From NCBI GenBank assembly GCA_002918705.1, contig PQKR01000011.1, forward strand, positions 1-64,000: a DNA stretch of 64,000 bases, read 5' to 3'. Position 1 is the first letter of the stretch. Every line of letters starts with the position of its first letter. This stretch comes from Escherichia sp. ESNIH1. Lineage in GTDB: Bacteria > Pseudomonadota > Gammaproteobacteria > Enterobacterales > Enterobacteriaceae. The translations under genes and the position numbers were made by a program. The notes below the pieces were generated by a model. It saw only the letters and a program-made list of their open reading frames with translations. It had not been told where the DNA came from and did no database searches. Positions 37,185 through 45,305 of this stretch are shown one piece after another.

Positions 37185-37895
37185 ATGATGATTCCATTTG
37201 AAAGCTTTAATTCTCTGGATCAATCGGCAACGATGAGTAGCCGTGAAATCGCTGCGTTGACAGGCATAACCCACGGTGAAGTAAAACGTATTGTTAAAAG
37301 CCTCGAAACGGCGCAGCGTTTATCTGAGCCGGTAAGGGTGGCAATGTTTGAGCGGGATGGTGAGAGCTATCAAGAGTTTCTGCTGAATAAGCGTGACTCT
37401 CTGCTGGCCGTGGCGCGTCTGTCGCCTGGCTTTACCGCTGCCGTACTCGATCGCTGGCAGGAGCGCGAAAACAAAACTGCGCTGCCCGATTTTACCAACC
37501 CGGCAGCGGCGGCCCGCGCATGGGCCGAACAGTATGAGCAGCGCCAGAGAGCCGAACAGCAGCTGGCCCTCTCTGTCCCAAAGGCTGAGTTTTTTGACCG
37601 CTTCGTTGAGGTACAGGACTCGCTGGGTTTTCGTCAGCTCTGCAAGATGCTGAAGGTGAAAGAGCCGGAGTTCCGTCAGTTCCTGCTGGAGCGCAACATT
37701 ATGTACCGCGTTAACGGCACGCTGACCCCGCAGCTGCATCACCAGCAGGCGGGCTACTTCACCATGCGCTCTGGCGTGGGTGAAAACCAGCACACCTTCT
37801 CCCAGGCGCGTTTTACCGCTAAAGGGGTGAAGTGGGTGGCGGGCCTGTGGGCCGGACATATCGCCACACAGCCAAAAGGCGCGGCAGCGGCTTAA
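37185..37895 (+). CDS. Phage antirepressor-like protein, Rha N-terminal and KilAC C-terminal domains
   Basis: 236 residues from the ATG at 37185 (a second ATG directly follows; GTGs upstream are possible). The N-terminal half (about 15-95) looks like a Rha-type regulatory domain: SSREIAALTGITHGEVKRIVKSL, MFERDGESYQEFLLNKRDSLLAVARLSPGF, AVLDRWQE. The C-terminal half (about 125-230) is a KilAC domain, with FVEVQDSLGFRQLCKMLKVKEPEFRQFLLERNIMYR and YFTMRSG. No other phage genes accompany it. It may be a domesticated phage regulator that binds DNA. Confidence 0.85.
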   Translation: MMIPFESFNSLDQSATMSSREIAALTGITHGEVKRIVKSLETAQRLSEPVRVAMFERDGESYQEFLLNKRDSLLAVARLSPGFTAAVLDRWQERENKTALPDFTNPAAAARAWAEQYEQRQRAEQQLALSVPKAEFFDRFVEVQDSLGFRQLCKMLKVKEPEFRQFLLERNIMYRVNGTLTPQLHHQQAGYFTMRSGVGENQHTFSQARFTAKGVKWVAGLWAGHIATQPKGAAAA

Positions 37896-38219
37896 TACCC
37901 CAGCCCTGATCCATCAAGATACATTCAGTAAATGAGTCGCCAGCGTAATGCTGGCGATGCTGTTCCTGCCCGCTCTTCTTCTTTCCCTTCTGTTTCTCTC
38001 TTGCTGAGTGGCTCAGGCCATACCCGGCAGCGCTTCTTTTATCGCCATGTATTTGTCACGTGAATATATTGTGGGACGTGGCTTATAATAACGCGCAGAA
38101 ATTGAGTATTTCATTCATTAGCATTATTGTCATTGCTGAAAATGACCGTCCTCGGCTAAAGGCAGGCCCAATGTTAAGTAACCCGATCCCTTTTAGCGGG
38201 GGCAACGTTAGTATTAATC
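37896..38219. other. Intergenic region upstream of the diguanylate cyclase gene
   Basis: 324 bases. A perfect 7-base hairpin (cgccagc / gctggcg, 37938-37956) soon after the KilAC gene may end its transcript but lacks a T run. A TATAAT at 38094-38099 lies about 120 bases before the next gene with no good -35 partner. The last 60 bases (cctcggctaaag...cttttagcggggg) could fold. I found no convincing c-di-GMP riboswitch core. Confidence 0.45.
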
Positions 38220-39542
38220 ATGAATGATGATAAAAAGCCATCTGATTCCAGCAGTGTCGATACGCAGCATCTAATTGATCTCCTTGATAATAATTCTGAC
38301 TGGGTGTGGGAAGTTGATGCCCAGGGGCGCTATACCTGGTCCTCTAAAGTGGTGACCAGCCTGCTGGGTGTTTCGCCGGAAGAGGTGATTGGTTGCACCC
38401 CCTTTGACTTTATGCCACCCGCCGAAGCCGAGCGCGTTGGCCGCGCTTTTTCCGAAATCGTGGCTAAGCGTATTCCCTTCTCTGGATTAGTTAACCGTAA
38501 CCGCCGCGCTGATGGGCGAATTGTGGTGCTCGAAACCAGCGGCGTTCCGCTGTTTGATGATGAGGGCGAACTGCGCGGCTACCGGGGCATCGATCGCAAT
38601 ATCTCAACGTTGGGTGAGCGCGTCATGCAGTTGGAAACCATCTATGACACCACACCCGTCGCGCTCTGCATGATTGACCGGCAGGGGCGGCTGGTGATGT
38701 CCAACAAGGCGATGGCGCAGCTGATGGATGATACCCTTTCAGATGCCCCTGAAAGCCACATTGCCGACCTGATGCCCGGCTGCTGGCATCAGGTCCTGGC
38801 CGCTTTTGCCCTTGCCGACACCGGAGCGGATATCCCCAGTCGGGAGATCGTCTGGCGAAAACGCTGCTACGATACCCACTCCGTGCCGGTGCATGATGCG
38901 TCCGGTAACGTCGTGGGACTGTCAGTCACCTGGGTAGATATCACCGAGCGCCGCCGTGCGGAGCAGAAGCTCGCCAGCGCCAATGCGATCCTGCAGCAGC
39001 ATGCCCAACATGACCATCTCACTGGCCTGTTTAACCGCCGCTATATGGATGAATGCCTCTCGAATGCAATCACCAACGCGCTGGACGAGCAGTTTCCGCT
39101 CTCGGTGTGCCTGGCCGATATCGACTATTTCAAGCGCTATAACGATACCTACGGTCACCAGGCCGGAGATCAGTGTCTGCGTAGGGTGGCCGAGGCGCTG
39201 GTGGGGGCCCGCCGTCAGTCAGAAGACAACGTCAGCCGCTACGGGGGCGAGGAGTTTTTAGTGATCCTGCCGCGCACCGATAGCGCAGGGGCATTGGCAA
39301 TGGCGGAGAGGATGCGTCAGAGCATCAACGCGCTGCGCATCCCTCTTGCTGCCAGCCCAACCGGCTATCTCACCATCAGCATCGGGATAGCGACGCTGAG
39401 CGAGTGCAGCATGGTCACCGAAGACCGACCGCTGCATATTATCGCCAGCGGCGTGATCAACCAGGCCGATACCGCACTCTATGCTGCCAAACGGCGAGGG
39501 CGTAACGGGGTTGTGGCGGCAGCAGCGATGCAGCGGGCGTAA
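38220..39542 (+). CDS. PAS-PAS-GGDEF diguanylate cyclase
   Basis: 440 residues, no membrane segment. Two PAS domains (about 18-135, beginning LLDNNSDWVWEVDAQGRYTWSS, and about 138-250) precede a GGDEF domain (about 268-435). The active site is YGGEEFLV with DIDYFKRYND upstream, so synthesis of c-di-GMP from GTP is expected. The inhibitory I-site is degenerate (Gln in place of Arg nine residues before the GGEEF), which predicts weak product inhibition. The PAS domains suggest a cytoplasmic redox, light or ligand sensor. It lies next to a BLUF-EAL protein, two genes downstream. Confidence 0.9.
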   Translation: MNDDKKPSDSSSVDTQHLIDLLDNNSDWVWEVDAQGRYTWSSKVVTSLLGVSPEEVIGCTPFDFMPPAEAERVGRAFSEIVAKRIPFSGLVNRNRRADGRIVVLETSGVPLFDDEGELRGYRGIDRNISTLGERVMQLETIYDTTPVALCMIDRQGRLVMSNKAMAQLMDDTLSDAPESHIADLMPGCWHQVLAAFALADTGADIPSREIVWRKRCYDTHSVPVHDASGNVVGLSVTWVDITERRRAEQKLASANAILQQHAQHDHLTGLFNRRYMDECLSNAITNALDEQFPLSVCLADIDYFKRYNDTYGHQAGDQCLRRVAEALVGARRQSEDNVSRYGGEEFLVILPRTDSAGALAMAERMRQSINALRIPLAASPTGYLTISIGIATLSECSMVTEDRPLHIIASGVINQADTALYAAKRRGRNGVVAAAAMQRA

Positions 39543-39557
39543 AGCACGTGCCGATGT

Positions 39558-40103
39558 TTACTGTTCAGCGCGGCCATCGGACGAGTAGCCCAGCTTGAAG
39601 AGCAGCGCGACAATGGCATATTTTACCGCCTGCGCCAGAACTTCGGTGCAGTCGCCCTCAAAATGCTGAAGTGCTGAATCAACCTTATTCCCCGGCAGCG
39701 CCCAGCCGAACCAGACGGAACCGGCTGGCGTGCCGTCTTCGCCGCCGTCCGGGCCGCCGTAGCCGCTAACGGCGATGCCAACATCCTCACCTGATACTCT
39801 GACCGCGCCTGCTACCATCTCCTCCACCGTGGCTTTACTGACCGCGGTATGTTTAGCAAGTGTCTCCGGGTTCACATTTAACAGCGTCATCTTCGCTTCA
39901 TCCGTAAAGGTTATAAATCCGCTGCCGAAAAAAGAAGGAGTGTCTTTTGCTGCGCACAGGGTGGAGCCGAGTAGGCCCCCGGTGCATGACTCCGCCGTGG
40001 TCAGGCGTAATTTTTTGCTCGTTAAGAGATCACCCAGTTCATTTGCCAGAAAATCCAACGGTTTTTCCATGAATTGCTGGCAAAATTGTTGCTCTGTTGT
40101 CAT
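39558..40103 (-). CDS. CinA C-terminal-domain protein, YdeJ-like
   Basis: 181 residues of the CinA_C (PncC-like) domain. The motif TTAESCTGGLLGSTLCA (about 35-51) and GYGGPDGGEDGTPAGSVWFGW (about 113-133) match the family. PncC deamidates nicotinamide mononucleotide. The YdeJ group has the altered GYGGPEGG motif, and its activity is not established, so I do not assign NMN amidase. It is convergent with the diguanylate cyclase gene and divergent from bluF. Confidence 0.85.
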   Translation of the reverse strand: MTTEQQFCQQFMEKPLDFLANELGDLLTSKKLRLTTAESCTGGLLGSTLCAAKDTPSFFGSGFITFTDEAKMTLLNVNPETLAKHTAVSKATVEEMVAGAVRVSGEDVGIAVSGYGGPDGGEDGTPAGSVWFGWALPGNKVDSALQHFEGDCTEVLAQAVKYAIVALLFKLGYSSDGRAEQ

Positions 40104-40300
40104 TGTTGGCTATTCCTTCTGTGCATCATGAATGGAACAAATCTTCTTAAGTATTGCAGCAAAATGTCAGGCTGGACGCCTGGCGTGAAGAATGCTGATT
40201 TTTCTAAGAGAAGCGTGCTGTCAGCGGGCACAGAGAAAGGCGTAAAGCCTTCACCGCAAGGTATACTGATTACGTCACCTGTCGTAAAGGATCTGAACAT

Positions 40301-41521
40301 ATGATTTCAACCCTGATTTACCGGAGCCGCCTGAGCCCCGACTTTGATGCGTCAAAGTTAGGCGAGCTGGTGTGCATAGCGCAGAGCCGCAACGCAGAGC
40401 TGCAAATCTCCGGTATTTTACTTTTCGACGGAACCCATTTTCTTCAGGTGCTTGAAGGTCCGTTAGCGCATGTGAACAACCTGTATGCCACAATCAATCG
40501 CGACCCGCGACACGATAGCGTAGTTGAGCTGATGCGTGACTACGCCCCAAAGCGGCATTTTGAAGATCTTGGCATGTCGCTGTTTGATCTCCGTTATGAC
40601 AGTCCACGATCGGTGCTGCGTTCGGTCATTATTGCTGGCGCACTGAAGTTCAATCTTGCCTGCGACGGGCGGGTCTATAAATTTATCAAATCATTTCTAC
40701 GCGGCAGCTGGCGGGAGCAGTATCCCGGGCGAAGCGAGCCCGACCGCTGGGCATTTGTGCCCGTTGAACCCCCACTAGCGCAAACCCTGCCGTTCCTGTT
40801 CCCCGATCAGCCCTGCCAGTTCGCTATTCAGCCTATCGTCGAGCCGTTGCGCGGGCAGATCAGCTCCTTTGAAGCGCTCATCCGTAGCCCAAACGGTGGT
40901 TCACCTCAGGACTACTTTGCCTCCATCCCGCCGGATAAAATTCACGAGGCCGATCTCCTGTCCAAGGAGTGGGCGTTTGCGTTGGCGAAACAGATCGGCA
41001 TTGGCAGCCACAAGCTCTCCATTAACCTGCTGCCAATGTCGCTGGTTAACATTCCCGGCGCGGTGGATATCCTGCTGGCGCAGATCACTCGTCACGGGCT
41101 GGTGCCCGAGCAGGTGATTGTCGAAGTGACGGAAGACGAGGTGATCTCCGGCTATGACGAATTTACGACGGCGATTATGCAGCTGCGCTCGGCGGGCATC
41201 GGGCTGGCAATCGATGACTTTGGCGCTGGCTTTGCCGGGCTGTCGCTGCTTACCAAGTTCCAGCCGGGAGAGCTAAAGATCGACCGTAGCATCGTGACCG
41301 ATATCCATCTGCACGGCCCCAAACAGGCGATCGTTAACGCTATCGTCAAGTGCTGCGCCGAGCTGGAGATCAGCGTCGTGGCCGAAGGGGTTGAGAAGGT
41401 AGAGGAGTGGTGCTGGCTGGAGGCGGCGGGCATCAAGCATTTCCAGGGCTATCTGTTTGCCAAACCGGCTCTTAACGGCGTCGCGCCAGTCTGCTGGCCG
41501 GTAAAGCAGGAAAAAGTATAG
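40301..41521 (+). CDS. BLUF-EAL blue-light photoreceptor, c-di-GMP phosphodiesterase type
   Basis: 406 residues. The BLUF flavin domain (1-95) has Tyr7, Asn31 and Gln49 at the photocycle positions. The EAL domain (about 170-400) retains all catalytic-type residues: Glu191 (FEALIRSP), Asn242, Glu275, Asp305/Asp306 (IDDFGAG), Lys326 and Glu362 (AEGVE), plus QGYLF. E. coli BluF (YcgF) has a degenerate EAL domain that instead antagonises the BluR repressor, whereas BlrP1 of Klebsiella is a light-activated phosphodiesterase; this protein resembles the latter in motifs. No bluR-like gene is adjacent. Confidence 0.92.
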   Translation: MISTLIYRSRLSPDFDASKLGELVCIAQSRNAELQISGILLFDGTHFLQVLEGPLAHVNNLYATINRDPRHDSVVELMRDYAPKRHFEDLGMSLFDLRYDSPRSVLRSVIIAGALKFNLACDGRVYKFIKSFLRGSWREQYPGRSEPDRWAFVPVEPPLAQTLPFLFPDQPCQFAIQPIVEPLRGQISSFEALIRSPNGGSPQDYFASIPPDKIHEADLLSKEWAFALAKQIGIGSHKLSINLLPMSLVNIPGAVDILLAQITRHGLVPEQVIVEVTEDEVISGYDEFTTAIMQLRSAGIGLAIDDFGAGFAGLSLLTKFQPGELKIDRSIVTDIHLHGPKQAIVNAIVKCCAELEISVVAEGVEKVEEWCWLEAAGIKHFQGYLFAKPALNGVAPVCWPVKQEKV

Positions 41522-41536
41522 CGTCAACAAGGGCAT

Positions 41537-42310
41537 TTACCCGGCGAGGCGAGGCCTCACCCGCTCGTGCAGCGCCGGGTTATCGCTCTCATCTTTCAGT
41601 TTGACACCGGTCAGGCGGCGTAAAAAAGCCTGCTCCAGCAGCCACGCGAGCTTAAACGCGGCGGCCTCGTGGCTCAGCCCCTCCGGGCGGATATTGGAGA
41701 TGCAGTTGCGCTCGGAATCCCGACGCGCCCGTTCCGGCTGCCAGGTCAGATAGACCCCGAGGCTGTCCGGTGACGACAGTCCTGGACGCTCACCGATTAG
41801 CATCGCTACCGCCTTACTCTTCAACGTCTCGCCAATTTCATCCCCCAGCGCCACCCGCGACTGGTGCGCCAGCACCACCGGCCCGGTGGTCAGCCCCAGC
41901 GTCTGCAGATAGGGCAGCAGGGCGGTAATCAGTGCCACCGCCTGACGATGCACCGCATGGGAAGAGAGTCCGTCGCCAATCACCAGCAGCAGATCGTGAG
42001 CAGGTACCCGGCTGGCCTGAAGCGCGGCGCGGCTCTCGTCGCTCAGCCTGCGCCCAAGATCCGGGCGGTTGAGATAGATATGACGATCCGCCGCGGCGCT
42101 GTGAGCGTTTAGGGTATCCAGGCCCAGAGCCGTAAGCTGCTGCACCAGCGGCTCGCTGTCAAAGGGCTGGTGGACCGCATCGCGAGCCTGGGCGTGGGCC
42201 AGACCGAAGCTGAGCACCTCTCGGGTTGGTAGGCTTGCGCCGCTACGCCCGAGGGCGATACGGGCGTCGGTAAACTCGCGTAGCAAAGACCAGGCGTCAG
42301 GATAATTCAT
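41537..42310 (-). CDS. eutC: Ethanolamine ammonia-lyase small subunit
   Basis: 257 residues. With EutB it forms the adenosylcobalamin-dependent lyase that splits ethanolamine into acetaldehyde and ammonia. The cobalamin-contacting C-terminal region is visible (VLAHQSRVALGDEIGE, ERPGLSSPDSLGVYLTW, RNCISNIRPEGL). Its start overlaps the eutB stop by four bases, implying coupled translation. It converges on bluF, with 15 bases between stops. Confidence 0.95.
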   Translation of the reverse strand: MNYPDAWSLLREFTDARIALGRSGASLPTREVLSFGLAHAQARDAVHQPFDSEPLVQQLTALGLDTLNAHSAAADRHIYLNRPDLGRRLSDESRAALQASRVPAHDLLLVIGDGLSSHAVHRQAVALITALLPYLQTLGLTTGPVVLAHQSRVALGDEIGETLKSKAVAMLIGERPGLSSPDSLGVYLTWQPERARRDSERNCISNIRPEGLSHEAAAFKLAWLLEQAFLRRLTGVKLKDESDNPALHERVRPRLAG

Positions 42311-43698
42311 ACGTTTACCCTCTCTGGCGGCAGCACGCTCAGCAGCGGATGGTTAGCCCCCGTGAGCCGCAGCTGGCCTGCGCTATCGATAATCTGCATT
42401 TTCGTCAGCCACTCGCCAAACTCCGGGGCATGCTTCAGCCCTAACAGACGCCGGGCATAAAGCGCATCGTGAAATGAGGTGCTCTGGTAGTTAAGCATGA
42501 TGTCATCCGCGCCCGGAACGCCAATCAGAAAGGTCAGCCCGGCGTTACACAGCAGCGTCAGCAGCGTATCCATATCATCCTGATCCGCCTCCGCATGATT
42601 GGTGTAGCAGACGTCGCAGCCAATCGGTAGCCCCATCAGCTTGCCGCAGAAGTGATCCTCCAGCCCGGCGCGGATAATCTGTTTGCCGTCATAGAGATAC
42701 TCCGGACCGATAAATCCCACCACCGTATTGACCAGCAGCGGATCGAAGTGACGAGCGACGGCGTAGGCCCGCGCCTCACAGGTTTGCTGGTCGACGCCGT
42801 GATGGGCGTTGGCAGAGAGGCAGCTGCCCTGGCCGGTCTCAAAGTACATCACGTTATTGCCCAGCGTGCCTCGGCCCAGGCTCAGGGCGGCCTCGCGGGC
42901 CTCCGCCAGCAACGCCAGATTAATACCGAAGCCGCTGTTTGCTGCCTCGGTACCCGCCACCGACTGGAACACCAGATCGACGGGGGCGCCGCGCTCTATC
43001 AGCGCAAGGGTGTTGGTGACGTGCGTCAGTACGCAGGACTGGGTAGGGATAGCAAAACGGCTGATGATGTCATCCATCATATGGTTCAGCCGCTCCAACA
43101 CCGGCAGGCTGTCGCTGGCGGGGTTAATACCGACCACCGCGTCGCCTGCGCCGTAGAGTAGACCGTCGAGCATGCTGGCCGCGATGCCTTTCAGATCGTC
43201 AGTGGGGTGGTTGGGCTGCAGGCGCACGCTTAGGTGGCCCGGCAGGCCAATCGTATTGCGAAAATGGGTAACGACCCGGCACCGGCTGGCGGCGAGGATC
43301 AGATCCTGATTGCGCATCAGCTTGCTAACCGCAGCGGCCATCTCGGGGGTAATGGCACGGGCGACGCGGCGCAGGGTAAGGGGATCGGTGGCATCATCCA
43401 GCAGCCAGTCGCGAAAATCCCCCACCGTCAGGTGGCTGATGGTGGAGAACGCGTCGCGGTCGTGGGTATCGATAATTAGCCGCGTCACCTCATCCGCTTC
43501 GTAAGGGATAAGCGGGTTCGCCAGGATCTCGCGCAGCGGCACCTCGGCCAGCGCCATTTTGGCCGCCATACGCTCTTCGGCAGAGTCGGCGCAGATACCC
43601 GCCAGCACATCCCCGGAGCGGGCCGGGGAGGCTTTTGCCAGCAGCGTTTTCAGGCTGGCGAAGTGGTAGGTTCGGTGCGCCAGAACGGTTTTATACAT
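42307..43698 (-). CDS. eutB: Ethanolamine ammonia-lyase large subunit
   Basis: 463 residues, a TIM-barrel catalytic subunit. Recognisable family segments include ILANPLIPYEADEVTRLIID, RNTIGLPGHLSVRLQPNHPTDD, GDAVVGINPASDS and CYTNHAEADQDDMDTLL. It lies nine bases after the permease gene and overlaps eutC. The reactivating factor EutA and the whole microcompartment set are not nearby. Confidence 0.96.
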   Translation of the reverse strand: MYKTVLAHRTYHFASLKTLLAKASPARSGDVLAGICADSAEERMAAKMALAEVPLREILANPLIPYEADEVTRLIIDTHDRDAFSTISHLTVGDFRDWLLDDATDPLTLRRVARAITPEMAAAVSKLMRNQDLILAASRCRVVTHFRNTIGLPGHLSVRLQPNHPTDDLKGIAASMLDGLLYGAGDAVVGINPASDSLPVLERLNHMMDDIISRFAIPTQSCVLTHVTNTLALIERGAPVDLVFQSVAGTEAANSGFGINLALLAEAREAALSLGRGTLGNNVMYFETGQGSCLSANAHHGVDQQTCEARAYAVARHFDPLLVNTVVGFIGPEYLYDGKQIIRAGLEDHFCGKLMGLPIGCDVCYTNHAEADQDDMDTLLTLLCNAGLTFLIGVPGADDIMLNYQSTSFHDALYARRLLGLKHAPEFGEWLTKMQIIDSAGQLRLTGANHPLLSVLPPERVNV

Positions 43699-43707
43699 GT
43701 CGCCTCC

Positions 43708-45090
43708 TCAGGAGAGGGCGCGCAGCTGCGGATCCAGCCCTGCACGCTCGCGGGCGGTGGCGGTGCTGCGGAACCACAGGTAGCCGCCAAGCATCATCGC
43801 CGCGAAGATCAGCGCCAGTAGCGGGTTAAACCAAACCATCGCCACCAGACAGAGCACCGCCATACCCAGCGCAAACGCCGGCGCATAGGGGAACAGCGGC
43901 GCTTTAAAGGGGCGAATAAGGTTCGGCTCGCTGCGACGCAGCTTGAACAGCGCGGCCATCGAGGTGATATACATAACAATAGCGCCGAACACCGACATCG
44001 TCACGATGCAGGCGGTGAGCGGCATACCGCTGATGGTAATGACCGAGTCCGAGAAGATAGCCGCAATGCCCACCACGCCCCCTGCCAGAATCGCCAGGTG
44101 CGGCGTCCGGGTTTTACGGTTCAACGTCGCCAGGCTGGCTGGCAGATAGCCCGCCCGCGCCAAAGAGTAGATCTGGCGTGAGTAGCCCATAATGATACCG
44201 TGGAACGAGGCCACCAGGCCAAACAGCCCCAGCCAGACCAGCATATGCAGCCAGCCGCTGTTGTTACCGACGATAACCTTCATCGCCTGCGGCAGCGGAT
44301 CGTTGATATTGGCGAGGTTACGCCAGTCGCCAACGCCGCCGGCAAAGATCATTACCCCAACCGCCAGCACGGTAAGGGTCACAATGCCGCCGCCCAGCGC
44401 GCGTGGAATGGTGCGCTGGGGATCCTTTGCCTCCTCTGCCGCCATAGAGGCCCCTTCAATGGCAAGGAAAAACCAGATAGCGAAGGGAATGGCGGCAAAC
44501 ATGCCGGAGAGGGCGAGGCCGCTAAAGCTCTCTGCGCCTGCCCAGCCGTGGGCGGTGAAGTTGCTCCAGGAGAAGCCCGGCGCGACGACGCCCATAAATA
44601 CCAGCAGTTCGAAGATTGCCAGCAGGGTGACGATCAGCTCGAAGGTAGCCGCAATGCCAACGCCGAGTATGTTCAGGGTCATAAAGATGACGTACGCGGC
44701 GCAGGCGATCCATTTAGCATCCAGCGCCGGAAACTGCACGTTCAGGTAGGCCCCGATGGCCATCGCAATCGCTGGTGGGGCAAAGACAAACTCGATCAGG
44801 GTGGCAAACCCGGCAATAAACCCGCCGGTCGGCCCGAAGGCGCGATAGGCATAGGCAAAGGGGCCGCCCGCGTGAGGAATGGCGGTCGTTAGTTCAGTAA
44901 AGCTAAAGATAAACGCGCAGTACATTGCCGCGATGGCCAGGGCAACGACGAGAAAGCCCATCGTTCCCGCCTGCGACCAGCCGTAGCTCCAGCCAAAATA
45001 CTCGCCGGAGATCACCAGCCCAACGGCAATCCCCCAGAGACGGAAGCTGCCGAGCGTTCTTTTCAGTGTGGTTGTAGGTGTCGTCATCAT
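43708..45090 (-). CDS. eat: Ethanolamine permease (APC superfamily)
   Basis: 460 residues, about 12 transmembrane helices, amino acid-polyamine-organocation family. The N-terminal LWGIAVGLVISGEYFGWSYGW, AIPHAGGPFAYAYRAFG (about 70-86) and FFLAIEGASMAAEEAKDP (about 210-227) are characteristic of ethanolamine-type permeases. It is the first gene of the eat-eutB-eutC unit. The operon would allow ethanolamine to be used as a nitrogen or carbon source without a metabolosome. Confidence 0.92.
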   Translation of the reverse strand: MMTTPTTTLKRTLGSFRLWGIAVGLVISGEYFGWSYGWSQAGTMGFLVVALAIAAMYCAFIFSFTELTTAIPHAGGPFAYAYRAFGPTGGFIAGFATLIEFVFAPPAIAMAIGAYLNVQFPALDAKWIACAAYVIFMTLNILGVGIAATFELIVTLLAIFELLVFMGVVAPGFSWSNFTAHGWAGAESFSGLALSGMFAAIPFAIWFFLAIEGASMAAEEAKDPQRTIPRALGGGIVTLTVLAVGVMIFAGGVGDWRNLANINDPLPQAMKVIVGNNSGWLHMLVWLGLFGLVASFHGIIMGYSRQIYSLARAGYLPASLATLNRKTRTPHLAILAGGVVGIAAIFSDSVITISGMPLTACIVTMSVFGAIVMYITSMAALFKLRRSEPNLIRPFKAPLFPYAPAFALGMAVLCLVAMVWFNPLLALIFAAMMLGGYLWFRSTATARERAGLDPQLRALS

Positions 45091-45273
45091 TTGCTGCCTC
45101 GCCGTTACACAGTTAAACGGGAGCCTGCAAAGGCAATGCCAGAAAATTAACCCCAGCTATTTCAATGGTATGAAAAAAGCACGTTAGAAACAGTGCACCG
45201 CTATGCGCGGGGCAGTGGTGCAGCCTGCCCCGGCGTGGTGAAAAAAACGGCTACGTTGAGTACGGTGCGGGTT

Positions 45274-45305
45274 GTAGGCCCGTGCAAGCGTAGCGCCGCC
45301 GGGCA
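45274..45305. repeat. REP element
   Basis: A REP-type palindrome (gtaggcccgtgcaagcgtag ending cgccgggca), adjoining the stop codon of the acyltransferase gene. It is one of several in the window's intergenic gaps. Confidence 0.75.

Noticed and set aside
37896..38219. Possible c-di-GMP riboswitch before the diguanylate cyclase
   Set aside because: The conserved GEMM core bases are not present; only weak hairpin potential is visible.
39558..40103. Assignment of the CinA-C protein as PncC (NMN amidase)
   Set aside because: The sequence follows the YdeJ variant pattern (GYGGPDGG) rather than canonical PncC, so the enzyme name was not used.
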